A stretch of 64,000 nucleotides of DNA from Nitrospirota bacterium (lineage in GTDB: Bacteria > Nitrospirota > Thermodesulfovibrionia > Thermodesulfovibrionales > UBA1546): assembly GCA_016195565.1 (NCBI GenBank), contig JACPZK010000029.1:1-64000 (forward strand), in the 5' to 3' direction. Position numbers and translations under genes: made by a program. This document shows positions 1-8,335 of this stretch, in pieces; position 1 is the first letter of the stretch, and the number at the start of each line of letters is the position of its first letter. Under the pieces are notes generated by a model. That model had not been told where the DNA came from. It worked only from the letters and a program-made list of their open reading frames with translations, and ran no database searches.

Positions 1-45
1 CCATACTGATAGAATGCTATAACATGCCTGCCTAAAAATCAAGGC

Positions 46-480
46 TCAGGGTTTTATTTTTCTAAAGCTGTCCAGTGAAACTATCTTCCCTTTAGTCACA
101 GCATCTTTTTTGCCGTTCCGGATTTTTTGAGATTCTGACAGAGAATCTTTAGTTTCCATCATATCCCACCTGTCAAATTTTATCTTCGCATCAGGAGAGT
201 ATACAGAGATTATATCATCGGAGTGCAGAAAGCAGTTCTCCACTTTATTGGTAGAGCCGAATCCGAGCGTTGTTACTATGCTCCCGTCTTCAGTCCACTG
301 AAGGGTTTTATAGTTTTTGCTGTTAAAAGCCAGTACAAGCCCGTTTTCTTTTTCTTCGTCAGTAAACCCCCTGCTGCCTATCATGGTGCGTTCAGACTGC
401 TTGATTACGACAAAAACCCTGCCGTAGTCATTCATCATGTCATAAAATAAATTCTGGAGATATTTAAGTTGGTTTTTCAT
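46..480 (-). CDS. SspB-like ClpXP adaptor protein (probable)
   Basis: A 144-aa soluble protein. The body (about residues 20-105) reads like an SspB fold: a beta-rich stretch with hydrophobic segments FVVIK, GLVLAF and a DDIISVYS strand, in the place where SspB proteins carry the AVLAIYA strand. A charged, probably disordered linker follows. The C-terminus KIVSLDSFRK resembles the ClpX-docking tail (VVxLDxFRK-type) that I recall from alpha-proteobacterial SspB. SspB delivers ssrA-tagged and some other substrates to ClpXP. The gene stands alone next to a tRNA gene. Overall identity to known SspB appears low, so the call rests on the tail motif, length and layout. The alternative is an uncharacterised protein with a chance tail match. 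Confidence 0.55.
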   Translation of the reverse strand: MKNQLKYLQNLFYDMMNDYGRVFVVIKQSERTMIGSRGFTDEEKENGLVLAFNSKNYKTLQWTEDGSIVTTLGFGSTNKVENCFLHSDDIISVYSPDAKIKFDRWDMMETKDSLSESQKIRNGKKDAVTKGKIVSLDSFRKIKP

Positions 481-491
481 TTAAATAAAAA

Positions 492-568
492 TGGTGCCCC
501 CTGCAAGAATCGAACTTGCGACCCCAGGTTTAGGAAACCTGTGCTCTATCCTACTGAGCTAAGGGGGC
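492..568 (-). tRNA. tRNA-Arg (anticodon CCT)
   Basis: On the minus strand a full cloverleaf can be folded. The acceptor arm is GCCCCCT paired with AGGGGGC. The D arm is GCTC/GAGC. The anticodon stem is CAGGT/ACCTG with loop TTCCTAA, giving anticodon CCT. The T arm contains GTTCGATTC. The 3' CCA is encoded (the window reads TGG at 492-494). Confidence 0.95.
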
Positions 569-690
569 ATTAACAGAAATCCAAAATTCAAAAATCAAAA
601 TTAAAAGTGAAAATTACCAGACACAGAAACTGTAGTTGTTATGATACCATTTCATAAAACAGACAGTCCAGTTGCGACGGGAATGTTTAT

Positions 691-830
691 CCCAAATCCC
701 GATTTAGAAATTGTCATTGCGAGTGAAACGAAGCAATCTCAAGCTTTTGCAGAAAGATTGCCACGAACCCTTCGGGTTCTCGCAATGACAGCAAAGACGA
801 GCCGTTAGCAAGTCTAAATCGGGATTTGGG
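691..830. repeat. Nested inverted repeats downstream of cobA-hemD
   Basis: A perfect 16-bp inverted repeat (CCCAAATCCCGATTTA at 691-706, its complement at 815-830) encloses a second palindromic element at 713-789. The inner element starts GTCATTGCGAG and ends CTCGCAATGAC, with an internal GAACCC/GGGTTC hairpin. The outer arm abuts the stop codon of cobA-hemD at 832. It could therefore fold in the transcript and act as a terminator or 3'-end stabiliser. The inner unit belongs to the same family as the one inside the PEP-synthase-like gene at 44192-44266. The rest of 571-690 shows no gene. Confidence 0.85.
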
Positions 831-831
831 T

Positions 832-2385
832 TTATACAGCAGTTTTCGTCTTTGCCGCCCATTTAATAATATCTTCAACCATTGCCTCAATTGTCGCGGT
901 CTCAGGCATAATCTCAACTTTGAGCCCTGCCTTTTCAACTGCCCCTGCAGTTACAGGCCCGATAACAGCGATCGCAACATCCCTGAGAAGCTCATCAGCA
1001 TCTTCCCCGATAATCTCCATGAAGTTGTCGAATGTTGACGCGCTTGTGAATGTCGCAACTGATATGCGCCCTTCTTTTAAAAACCGCTTTAACCGTTTGC
1101 CGTGCATCTCCGGTTTGACTGCGCGGTAAGTTACAGGGACATCAATCTCTCCGCCTGATTCTCTCACCTTCTCAGGGAAAATCTCTCTTGCCTTCTCAGC
1201 GCGCGGCAGTAAGAACTTTATCCCCTTTAAACTTTGAATTTTGAATCTTGAATCTTGAATCTTGATAAATGTTTTTATCAGTCCTTCCGCATTAAATTCC
1301 TCAGGTATTAAGTCAACCTTAATTCCGTATTTTTTTATTTCCGCTGCTGTCTTTGTTCCAATGGCGCATATCTTTATGCCCTTCAAATCCCTGATGTCCT
1401 TGTCTTTCTCCATCATCCTTTTAAGGAAATACTTCACGCCATTGCCGCTTGTAAAAATAATCCAGTTATACACCTCAATTTTATTTATCGCTCTGTCAAG
1501 CTCATCATAGTTTTCCGGCGGCGCTATCTCTATAGTCGGAAATTCGATCATCTCCGCTCCCAGATCTTCAAGAGGCTCAAATCCTCCGGCATGCTCTCTT
1601 GTCACAAGCACTCTGTGTCCGAACATAGGTTTCTTCTCATACCACATGAGTCTCTCTCTTAATTTCACGACTTCGCCGATAACCATAACGGCAGGCGGCT
1701 TTATATCTTTTTCTTTCACAATGTCGGCAATGTCTCTCAGAGTGCCTGTTATGGTCTTCTGGTCAGGCCTTGTGCCCCACCTTATCACCGCAACAGGCGT
1801 GTCCGGGCTTCTGCCGTTTTCCATAAGTTTTTTTATGAGGACATCCATATTTTTCACAGCCATTAAAAAAATCAGAGTGCCGGCTCCTGTTGCAAGCTTT
1901 GCCCAGTCTATCGCAGACTCTTCTTTTGTCATGTCCTCATAACCCGGGATTACCGCAAATGAAGATGAATATCCCCTGTGTGTGATAGGTATTCCTGCGT
2001 ATGCAGGCGCTGCCACAGCAGAACTCACGCCGGGCACAACTTCAAAATCAATATTGTTTTCAGCAAGCGCCTCTGCCTCTTCTCCGCCCCTGCCGAATAC
2101 AAAGGGGTCGCCGCCTTTAAGCCTGCATACAACTTTTCCTTCTCTTGCCTTTTCAACAAGGACCTTGTTTATTTCATCCTGCGTCATTGTATGGTGTCCG
2201 CCTCTCTTGCCGGCGTATATGAATTCAGCATCATGTTTTATGTAATTCAAAACCTGAGCATTTAAATGGAAATCATAAACCACCGCATCTGCTCTCTGGA
2301 GGCATTTCATACCTTTGACTGTCAGCAGTCCGATATCGCCGGGGCCTGCGCCAACAAGATAAACTCTGCCTTTTTTCTCTTTCAT
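832..2385 (-). CDS. cobA-hemD: Uroporphyrinogen-III C-methyltransferase / uroporphyrinogen-III synthase fusion
   Basis: A 517-aa bifunctional tetrapyrrole enzyme. Residues 1-245 are an SUMT (CobA/CysG-type) domain with the SAM-binding loop VGAGPGDIGLLT near the N-terminus and a PGVSSAVAAPAYAGIPITHR motif. It methylates uroporphyrinogen III to precorrin-2, leading to siroheme and B12. Residues 255-510 are a HemD-type uroporphyrinogen-III synthase. The fusion is common in Firmicutes, Deltaproteobacteria and related groups. Near residues 372-385 the HemD half contains KIQDSRFKIQS, encoded by a heptanucleotide repeat (1232-1266); this looks like an in-frame expansion in a surface loop. The gene is monocistronic here. 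B12 supply is consistent with the B12-dependent NrdJ nearby. Confidence 0.93.
   Translation of the reverse strand: MKEKKGRVYLVGAGPGDIGLLTVKGMKCLQRADAVVYDFHLNAQVLNYIKHDAEFIYAGKRGGHHTMTQDEINKVLVEKAREGKVVCRLKGGDPFVFGRGGEEAEALAENNIDFEVVPGVSSAVAAPAYAGIPITHRGYSSSFAVIPGYEDMTKEESAIDWAKLATGAGTLIFLMAVKNMDVLIKKLMENGRSPDTPVAVIRWGTRPDQKTITGTLRDIADIVKEKDIKPPAVMVIGEVVKLRERLMWYEKKPMFGHRVLVTREHAGGFEPLEDLGAEMIEFPTIEIAPPENYDELDRAINKIEVYNWIIFTSGNGVKYFLKRMMEKDKDIRDLKGIKICAIGTKTAAEIKKYGIKVDLIPEEFNAEGLIKTFIKIQDSRFKIQSLKGIKFLLPRAEKAREIFPEKVRESGGEIDVPVTYRAVKPEMHGKRLKRFLKEGRISVATFTSASTFDNFMEIIGEDADELLRDVAIAVIGPVTAGAVEKAGLKVEIMPETATIEAMVEDIIKWAAKTKTAV
1232..1266. repeat. In-frame heptanucleotide repeat inside cobA-hemD
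   Basis: About five tandem units of the type TTGAATC/TTGAATT (7-bp period). Three units make 21 bp, so expansion by threes keeps the reading frame. On the coding strand they give an SRFKIQ-type peptide. Similar arrays occur at 20382-20417, 22551-22594, 50296-50394 and around the SRP RNA. Confidence 0.85.
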
Positions 2386-2404
2386 AGACAGATAATTTTA
2401 ACAC

Positions 2405-2598
2405 AAACACATTGCCGAATATCTTTGAGCGACATCAGAGAATTTTTGGTAACAAATCTCGGCGAAGTGGAAGATAAGCAATTTCAATTGTTTGAGTTCC
2501 GAAAGCCTTCGGAACGAGTTTTGAAATTGCCTGTAACGAGCCATAGATTTGTCAAAAAGTCTCTGCAAAAAGCGAAAATGTTGTTCGGCAATGTGTTT
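2405..2598. repeat. ~195-bp imperfect palindromic element (MITE-like or structured RNA)
   Basis: Two arms of roughly 95-100 nt are reverse complements with mismatches and small gaps. They share the outer ACACATTGCCGAA, an internal CAGAGA.TTTTT...ACAAATCT block, GCAATTTCAA, and the apex GTTCCGAA-AGCC-TTCGGAAC at 2496-2515. The whole element could fold into one long hairpin. No convincing gene is seen in 2386-2680; the open frames there are by-products of the palindrome. It lies between cobA-hemD and the nrdJ promoter. No transposase or clear target duplication is seen. Confidence 0.8.
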
Positions 2599-2682
2599 TA
2601 ATTTTACTTGACAATCTCTCAACACTGATTTCACCGATAAAATCCTTGCAAATCATGCAGTTACAAAAAAACAACTTTCCGC

Positions 2683-2711
2683 TTGACATACACAAGATAT
2701 TGTGGTTTAAT
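2683..2711 (+). promoter_or_regulatory. Sigma-70-type promoter of the nrdJ operon
   Basis: TTGACA at 2683-2688 and TTTAAT at 2706-2711 are separated by 17 bp, predicting transcription from about 2718. The spacer is occupied by the first NrdR-like box. The first gene downstream starts at 2778. Confidence 0.7.
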
Positions 2712-2747
2712 TACTGAAACTTCATTTAACAACACAAATTATTGTCC
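2690..2747 (+). promoter_or_regulatory. Tandem NrdR boxes
   Basis: Two 16-bp near-palindromes lie here: ACACAAGATATTGTGG (2690-2705) and ACACAAATTATTGTCC (2732-2747). Both fit the NrdR-box pattern (ACAC-A/T-rich core-TTGT). Their starts are 42 bp apart, four helical turns, so both face the same side of the DNA, as is usual for NrdR box pairs. Box 1 fills the promoter spacer and box 2 lies just past the predicted start site. This implies repression of nrdJ by NrdR (which senses ATP/dATP). An nrdR gene is not in this window. Confidence 0.75.
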
Positions 2748-2777
2748 CGATAATATCGGGGAAGGAGACTCCTATTC

Positions 2778-2945
2778 GTGGAGATTTGCAAGGGCTTTGA
2801 AGATTGGTTTGCCTGCTTGAAATGCCCTGATATCTGTACAAAAGCCTGTCCTATAGAAAAAGAAAGTGCCGTTGAAGAATTCAGACAGCGGATGAGTTTG
2901 CGTGAAAGTTATAACAGCCAGACGGAATTTAAAGAAATACTATAA
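2778..2945 (+). CDS. 55-aa Cys-rich protein leading the nrdJ operon
   Basis: A GTG start at 2778 is preceded by AAGGAG at 2762-2767. The frame runs to TAA at 2943-2945, 27 bp before nrdJ. The product has five cysteines: one at position 4 and a cluster CLKCPDICTKACP (C-x2-C-x3-C-x3-CP). The cluster is close to, but not the same as, the CxxCxxCxxxCP ferredoxin pattern, so metal or Fe-S binding is plausible. The C-terminal half is charged and helical-looking. It lies between the NrdR-controlled promoter and nrdJ with its own ribosome-binding site, so co-expression with the reductase is likely. I do not recognise the family. Confidence 0.6.
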   Translation: MEICKGFEDWFACLKCPDICTKACPIEKESAVEEFRQRMSLRESYNSQTEFKEIL

Positions 2946-2972
2946 ATAATATAATTTTACGGGGAGGAATTT

Positions 2973-5213
2973 ATGAAGGTCTTAAATGGTCTCAGCCTTA
3001 CACAGAATGCGATGAAAGTCCTTGAGAAAAGGTATCTCAAAAAAAATGAGGAAGGGAAGATTGTAGAGACGCCTCATGAGCTTTTCAAAAGGGTTGCGCG
3101 GAGTGTTGCAGCTGCCGACCTTCACTATGGAAAGACAGAGGCGGAAGTCAATGCATTAGAGTCATCTTTTTATGAGATGACAACCTCTCTGGATTTCCTC
3201 CCTAACAGCCCCACACTGATGAATGCTGGAAGAAGGCTGGGACAGCTCTCTGCATGTTTTGTGCTTCCTGTTGATGATTCAATGGAATCCATATTTGATG
3301 CGGTGAAGAACGCCGCAATAATACATAAATCAGGCGGAGGAACAGGATTCAGCTTTTCAAGGCTCAGGCCCAACGGAGATGTCGTGGGTTCAACCAAAGG
3401 CGTATCATCAGGCCCGATATCGTTCATGACAGTCTTTGATACAGCAACAGAGGCGGTAAAGCAGGGCGGGACAAGAAGAGGCGCAAATATGGGCCTTTTG
3501 AGAGTTGACCATCCTGATATCATAAGCTTCATCACATGCAAGGATGAAAATACAAAGCTTACCAATTTTAATATCTCGGTCGGGCTCACGGAAGAATTCA
3601 TGAAGGCCCTGTCAGAAGACAGGCAGTATGACCTTTTAAACCCGCGCGCGCAGAAGGTTACTCAAAGGCTCAAGGCAAAAGAAGTTTTTGACCTGATAGT
3701 AAACCATGCATGGAAAAACGGAGAGCCGGGCATTGTGTTCCTTGACAGGGTAAATGAATCAAACCCCACTCCGCATATAGGTTCGATAGAATCAACAAAC
3801 CCGTGCGGAGAACAGCCATTGCTTCCATTCGAATCATGCAATCTCGGTTCAATCAATCTGGCAACCCATGTCAGGCATGACAGTGAAGCGCAGGTGGACT
3901 GGCAGAAACTAAAAGACACCGCATGGAAAGCAGTGCATTTTCTTGACAACGTCATAGACGTAAACAAATATCCGTTGAAAAAAATAGAGGAGATGACAAA
4001 GGCAAACAGAAAGATAGGGCTCGGCGTTATGGGATGGTCAGACATGCTGATTCAGATGAACATACCTTACAACTCCGAACGCGCAGTAGAGCTTGCCGGG
4101 GAGGTTATGGGATTTATACAAGCAGAGGGCAAAAAGGCATCATCAGCGCTCGCGGAAGAAAGGGGAGTTTTCGAAAATTACGAAGGAAGCATCTATGACG
4201 GAAAACTCAGGGTAAGAAACGCAACAGTTACAACCATTGCGCCGACAGGCACATTATCCATAATCTCAGGATGCTCATCAGGCATAGAGCCTCTCTTTGC
4301 AGTCTCCTATGTAAGGACTGTTATGGAAGGCACAAAACTTATAGAGGTAAATCCTCATTTTGAAAAAGTCGCCAAAGAGCGGGGCTTCTGGAACAGGGAA
4401 TTGATGGAGCAAATCGCTGAGAAAGGGACGATAAAAGATTTTAAGGAAATTCCTGATGATGTTAAGGCTGTGTTTGTCACGGCGCATGACATAACGCCTG
4501 AAGAGCATATAGTGATGCAGGCTGCCTTCCAGAAATATGTTGACAATGCAGTATCAAAGACAGTCAACTTCTCACATGAGGCAACGCCAAAGGATGTTGA
4601 AGATGTATACCTGCTTGCATACAAACTCGGCTGCAAGGGGGTCACTGTTTATCGCGACGGCTCAAGGGAAGAACAGGTGCTTACAACAGGCAAGTCAAAG
4701 GAAAAACCTCAGGCAGCGGATGCAGCGCACACACAGAAGATAATTCCGAGGAAAAGGCCGGAGATGATTAAAGGCTCCACGCGCCTTATGAAAACAGGAT
4801 GCGGACATCTATATATAACAATCAACGAGGATGACAAAGGACAGCTCTTTGAACTCTTTACGTCAATGGGCAAGGCAGGCGGGTGCGCTTCAAGCCAGGC
4901 AGAGGCAATCGGCAGGCTCATTTCACTTGCTTTGAGGTCGAATATTGAGCCTGAAGTAATAACAAGTCAACTTAAAGGCGTGCGCTGCCACCAGCCGGCA
5001 TGGCATAGCGGAGGGCAGATCCTCTCATGTGCTGACGCAATTGCAATGGCTATCGAAAAACATAAGACAGACGGCAAGAAAGGAAACGGCAACGGACACA
5101 AGGACGTTTCGGCAATCATGCTGATAGGCGCATGCCCTGAATGCGGCGGCGCAGTTGAGCACGAAAGCGGCTGCGCAGTCTGCCACAACTGCGGATTTAC
5201 AAAATGCGGGTAA
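2973..5213 (+). CDS. nrdJ: Adenosylcobalamin-dependent (class II) ribonucleoside-diphosphate reductase
   Basis: 746 aa, start ATG behind GGGGAGG. It makes deoxyribonucleotides using a B12-generated thiyl radical and needs neither oxygen nor a separate radical subunit. Visible motifs are the substrate-site ACFVLPVDDSMESIF region, the NPCGEQPLLPFESCNLGS motif (about residues 275-293, including a catalytic-site Cys) and PTGTLSIISGCSSGIEP (about 424). The C-terminus (CPECGG...CHNCGFTKCG) is the Cys-rich redox/Zn-ribbon tail typical of NrdJ_Z enzymes. There is no obvious N-terminal ATP cone, so allosteric activity control may be absent. The paired NrdR boxes upstream suggest transcriptional control instead. 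No other RNR gene is seen in the window. Confidence 0.96.
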   Translation: MKVLNGLSLTQNAMKVLEKRYLKKNEEGKIVETPHELFKRVARSVAAADLHYGKTEAEVNALESSFYEMTTSLDFLPNSPTLMNAGRRLGQLSACFVLPVDDSMESIFDAVKNAAIIHKSGGGTGFSFSRLRPNGDVVGSTKGVSSGPISFMTVFDTATEAVKQGGTRRGANMGLLRVDHPDIISFITCKDENTKLTNFNISVGLTEEFMKALSEDRQYDLLNPRAQKVTQRLKAKEVFDLIVNHAWKNGEPGIVFLDRVNESNPTPHIGSIESTNPCGEQPLLPFESCNLGSINLATHVRHDSEAQVDWQKLKDTAWKAVHFLDNVIDVNKYPLKKIEEMTKANRKIGLGVMGWSDMLIQMNIPYNSERAVELAGEVMGFIQAEGKKASSALAEERGVFENYEGSIYDGKLRVRNATVTTIAPTGTLSIISGCSSGIEPLFAVSYVRTVMEGTKLIEVNPHFEKVAKERGFWNRELMEQIAEKGTIKDFKEIPDDVKAVFVTAHDITPEEHIVMQAAFQKYVDNAVSKTVNFSHEATPKDVEDVYLLAYKLGCKGVTVYRDGSREEQVLTTGKSKEKPQAADAAHTQKIIPRKRPEMIKGSTRLMKTGCGHLYITINEDDKGQLFELFTSMGKAGGCASSQAEAIGRLISLALRSNIEPEVITSQLKGVRCHQPAWHSGGQILSCADAIAMAIEKHKTDGKKGNGNGHKDVSAIMLIGACPECGGAVEHESGCAVCHNCGFTKCG

Positions 5214-5309
5214 AAGGAGAAGTTGAGCTTAGTTATTTTATCATCATCTTTTTAATCTATAATAAGTTTTTACGTACTTAAACAAAAATACGCAAGGCGG
5301 CGTTGCTTA

Positions 5310-5921
5310 ATGGGAAACACAGAAAATGAACAGACAATCACCAAAATTAAAAGATTAGGCTTGTTTTTTACAAATACTAAGACAAAATTACGTCCAATAT
5401 TTAGTGTTTTAGCATATATCTTGCCTTTTATAGTTGCAGGGGTAGTAATTCATAGCAATTTTTTTACTGAACCAGGAAATGGTGATATTGAAACCAAATT
5501 CGCAAAATATGAAACAGGTAGCATCGTTGCATATCATGGCGAATTGCAAAACAAATCAGCTTACCATGCAAAAGAGTTCGTACTTAAAGGAAGATTCAAC
5601 TCAAAAATACTTGATTCACGCATAAATACAAGTGATAGTCTTGAGAAAAAAGAAAGCAATCATAGTGGTTCTTTTGAGTTTTCTTTAAAGCATCTCTCAG
5701 GGAAAAATAGATGTGATTTTTATATCATAGTCGATAAAAATAGTTTAATTACAGAGAAATTTAAAGTCTCGTGGGGCAAAAAAGGAACGTTGGAATTAAA
5801 TCTTCAAGAGCCAAATGAATATATAAAACGAGGCATTGAGTTAAGAGAAAGAGCATCAGACTTATCTCACAAAGCAAGGCAGAAGTGGTTTGAAGATAAT
5901 GCAAAAAATATTAGGAAATAG
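5310..5921 (+). CDS. Hypothetical single-pass membrane protein
   Basis: 203 aa. One strong transmembrane segment (about residues 32-47, FSVLAYILPFIVAGVVI) is followed by a polar, probably periplasmic domain rich in beta-prone stretches. The Lys/Arg-rich N-terminus is probably cytoplasmic. I do not recognise the family. A TATAAT-like -10 element is at 5258-5263, but the -35 is weak and there is no clear Shine-Dalgarno sequence. It is followed 3 bp later by a TPR membrane protein with the same AT-rich composition, so the two probably form a transferred operon. They may act together as a membrane-anchored pair. Confidence 0.6.
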   Translation: MGNTENEQTITKIKRLGLFFTNTKTKLRPIFSVLAYILPFIVAGVVIHSNFFTEPGNGDIETKFAKYETGSIVAYHGELQNKSAYHAKEFVLKGRFNSKILDSRINTSDSLEKKESNHSGSFEFSLKHLSGKNRCDFYIIVDKNSLITEKFKVSWGKKGTLELNLQEPNEYIKRGIELRERASDLSHKARQKWFEDNAKNIRK

Positions 5922-5924
5922 AAT

Positions 5925-6785
5925 ATGAAACCAATAAAAATAAGATACTCTTTAATAATAATAGTATCATCATTAATAATTCTATATCTTGGTGGAAATG
6001 TTCTCATCAATAAATTTTATGATAGAAATCATAAAGACGACTTCACTATTATTACAGTAGACGAAGACAAGAATTTTTCCTCAAATTTAAATTATAGAAA
6101 TGCAACAGATGCCTTCAACAAAAAAGATTACGAGTTAGCAATTGAGGAACTAAAAGAAGAAATCAATAAATATCCCAGCCATGCTCAAGCTTATTTTTTA
6201 TTGGGTAGAATATATGAAGACATAGAGTTTCAGGGAGGAAAATATTATTCAAGGATGTTAAATAATTATGAAAGATATATAGAGCTTAAGCCAAAAGGTA
6301 AAAGAATAGAGCATGTAAAACTTAGGGTTGCACAATACTATATCAAGGAGGGATTAGCACAACAAAATACAAATTATTTAAATAAAGCTGAGAAACATTT
6401 AAAGTCTTTAGATCAAAATAATGGTGACGTCAAAATGGCACTTGGTGCTATTTATCTGGACTATCAAAATTATGATCAAGCGATAGCTCAATTCGAAAAA
6501 TCTGCTAACTTGAGCCTCAGTGAATTAAAACTAAAATATAACAGCTTGGGATTGGCTTATATAAAAAAAGGGATGTATGCTAAAGCAGAAAAAATCCTTG
6601 AGATTGCAGTTAAAATTGACCCAAAAGACAAATATGCACATAACAACTTAGGATTTGTTTATGCTCAACAGGGAAAACTAAATAATGCTAAGGTTCATTT
6701 TGAAGAGGCATTAAAACTTGATCCTACTTATAGGAATGCAGAAAAAAACTTGCAATGGGTTAAAGATGAAATAACTAAAAAATGA
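5925..6785 (+). CDS. Membrane-anchored TPR protein
   Basis: 286 aa. An N-terminal hydrophobic segment (about residues 8-27) acts as a signal anchor. It is followed by TPR units: AFNKKDYELAIEELKEEI, LGRIYEDIEF, LGAIYLDYQNYDQAIAQFEK, LGLAYIKKGMYAKAEKILE and LGFVYAQQGKLNNAKVHFEE. TPR domains mediate protein-protein contacts; the partner is unknown, but the adjacent upstream membrane protein is the natural candidate. Base composition is markedly AT-rich against nrdJ upstream, suggesting transfer. Confidence 0.75.
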   Translation: MKPIKIRYSLIIIVSSLIILYLGGNVLINKFYDRNHKDDFTIITVDEDKNFSSNLNYRNATDAFNKKDYELAIEELKEEINKYPSHAQAYFLLGRIYEDIEFQGGKYYSRMLNNYERYIELKPKGKRIEHVKLRVAQYYIKEGLAQQNTNYLNKAEKHLKSLDQNNGDVKMALGAIYLDYQNYDQAIAQFEKSANLSLSELKLKYNSLGLAYIKKGMYAKAEKILEIAVKIDPKDKYAHNNLGFVYAQQGKLNNAKVHFEEALKLDPTYRNAEKNLQWVKDEITKK

Positions 6786-6850
6786 ATCTGGGTGCACATA
6801 ATTGAACAATGATATGAATCCTAAACCCTTCATAATCATCGGAGGCAGGC

Positions 6851-8335
6851 GTGACTAACATTACCAGTCCATATCTTTTTGAGAGAGCATCAGTTGATTT
6901 GCTTGATGAGAAGCTTGATGACAAAACACATTATTCTATTAAACAGCAGACCGCTTTAACCGAAATAGAAACTCTCGACAATAAATTGATGCAGCGCTTT
7001 CATAATAAAATCAAGCTTCAGCCGGAATTAACACGGCAGCTTGTAAGTTTTCAAGCCAATAAACCAAGACCGACCTACCGCTGGTATAAATACAAAGAGG
7101 CGTTTTCCGCATCTCTTATTGAACTTCTGTTGTCAAAATATGGAATTACATCCGGTAAAGTGCTCGACCCGTTTGCAGGCAGCGGCACTGCCTTGTTTGC
7201 GACAAGCGATGCAGGAATTGATGGTGATGGCATTGAACTGCTTCCTATCGGACAGCAGATTATCCTTGCAAGGAAATGTTTAGAGAGAGAATTTACAAAA
7301 GATGATTTTGCTTGCCTTAAACGCTGGGAGATTGAGCGGCCTTGGTCTCAATCACAACTCAGAATATCTCTTTCTGAGTTACGCATTACAGCAGGCGCAT
7401 ATCCTAAGAAAACTTTTGAATTAATCGAGAAATATATGGGTGCTTTGCAGAGAGAAAATAAACAGGTTCAGTCTGTTTTAAGATTTGCCTTGTTATGTGT
7501 GTTGGAATCGGTCAGCTTTACGCGAAAGGATGGGCAATATCTCCGTTGGGATTATCGTTCAGGCCGCAGGCAAAGCGCAAAACCATTCGATAAAGGGGAA
7601 ATACTCAATTTTGATAAGGCAATCTGCGCCAAAATAAATGAGATTTGCGATGATTTAGAGGCAGGCAAGGATACCTCTAAACTATTTTCCACAAAAGTTT
7701 TACAGGGAGATATAAATCTTTTTTGCGGTTCATGCCTTGATATAATGCCTACCTTGCCAGAGAACTTATATAACGCAGTGGTGACATCCCCGCCTTATTG
7801 TAACCGCTATGATTATACAAGAACGTACGCATTAGAATTAGCGCTTCTTGGCATAGGAGAAGAGGAAATAAGCAGGCTTAGACAGGAAATGTTAAGTTGT
7901 ACGGTTGAAAACAGGGCAAAAGATTTATTGAAAATTAATCCGAAATGGCGAGACGCCATAGTAGCCGCAGACAATCAGAGATTGTTACAGGCTATCTTGC
8001 GTTATCTTGAGGCAGAAAAAGAAGAAGGCCGCTTAAATAACAACGGCATTCCGAGGATGGTGCACGGCTATTTTTATGAAATGGCGTGCGTCATTGGCGA
8101 GTGCGCACGTGTCTTGAAACCAAATGCCCTTTTATTTATGGTAAATGACAATGTGCGTTATGCAGGCGCAAGCATTTCAGTTGATATGATCCTTTCTGAC
8201 ATAGCCGAAAATCTGGGATTCCATGTAGAAAATATTCTTGTTTTGCCAAACGGCAAGGGCAACAGCAGCCAGCAAATGGGTAAACATGGACGTGATCCAT
8301 TAAGAAAATGTGTTTATGTCTGGAGGAAGATATGA
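6851..8335 (+). CDS. Type II DNA methyltransferase (AvaI-like system, probably N4-cytosine)
   Basis: 494 aa. The GTG start is 5 bp downstream of GGAGG (6841-6845). SAM-binding motif I DPFAGSGT is at about residue 106. Catalytic motif [13 protein letters not shown] is at about residue 312, so the order is I then IV (beta-type). TSPPY favours an N4-cytosine methyltransferase over N6-adenine, in line with enzymes paired with AvaI/BsoBI nucleases. The stop overlaps the start of the restriction enzyme gene (ATGA), so the two are translationally coupled with the methyltransferase first. It protects host DNA at the cognate site, by family inference CYCGRG. Confidence 0.88.
   Translation: MTNITSPYLFERASVDLLDEKLDDKTHYSIKQQTALTEIETLDNKLMQRFHNKIKLQPELTRQLVSFQANKPRPTYRWYKYKEAFSASLIELLLSKYGITSGKVLDPFAGSGTALFATSDAGIDGDGIELLPIGQQIILARKCLEREFTKDDFACLKRWEIERPWSQSQLRISLSELRITAGAYPKKTFELIEKYMGALQRENKQVQSVLRFALLCVLESVSFTRKDGQYLRWDYRSGRRQSAKPFDKGEILNFDKAICAKINEICDDLEAGKDTSKLFSTKVLQGDINLFCGSCLDIMPTLPENLYNAVVTSPPYCNRYDYTRTYALELALLGIGEEEISRLRQEMLSCTVENRAKDLLKINPKWRDAIVAADNQRLLQAILRYLEAEKEEGRLNNNGIPRMVHGYFYEMACVIGECARVLKPNALLFMVNDNVRYAGASISVDMILSDIAENLGFHVENILVLPNGKGNSSQQMGKHGRDPLRKCVYVWRKI

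Noticed and set aside
2266-2601. Open frames on both strands (up to 111 aa) between cobA-hemD and nrdJ
   Set aside because: They arise from the long palindrome at 2405-2598, show no domain, and lack a start with a good ribosome-binding site.
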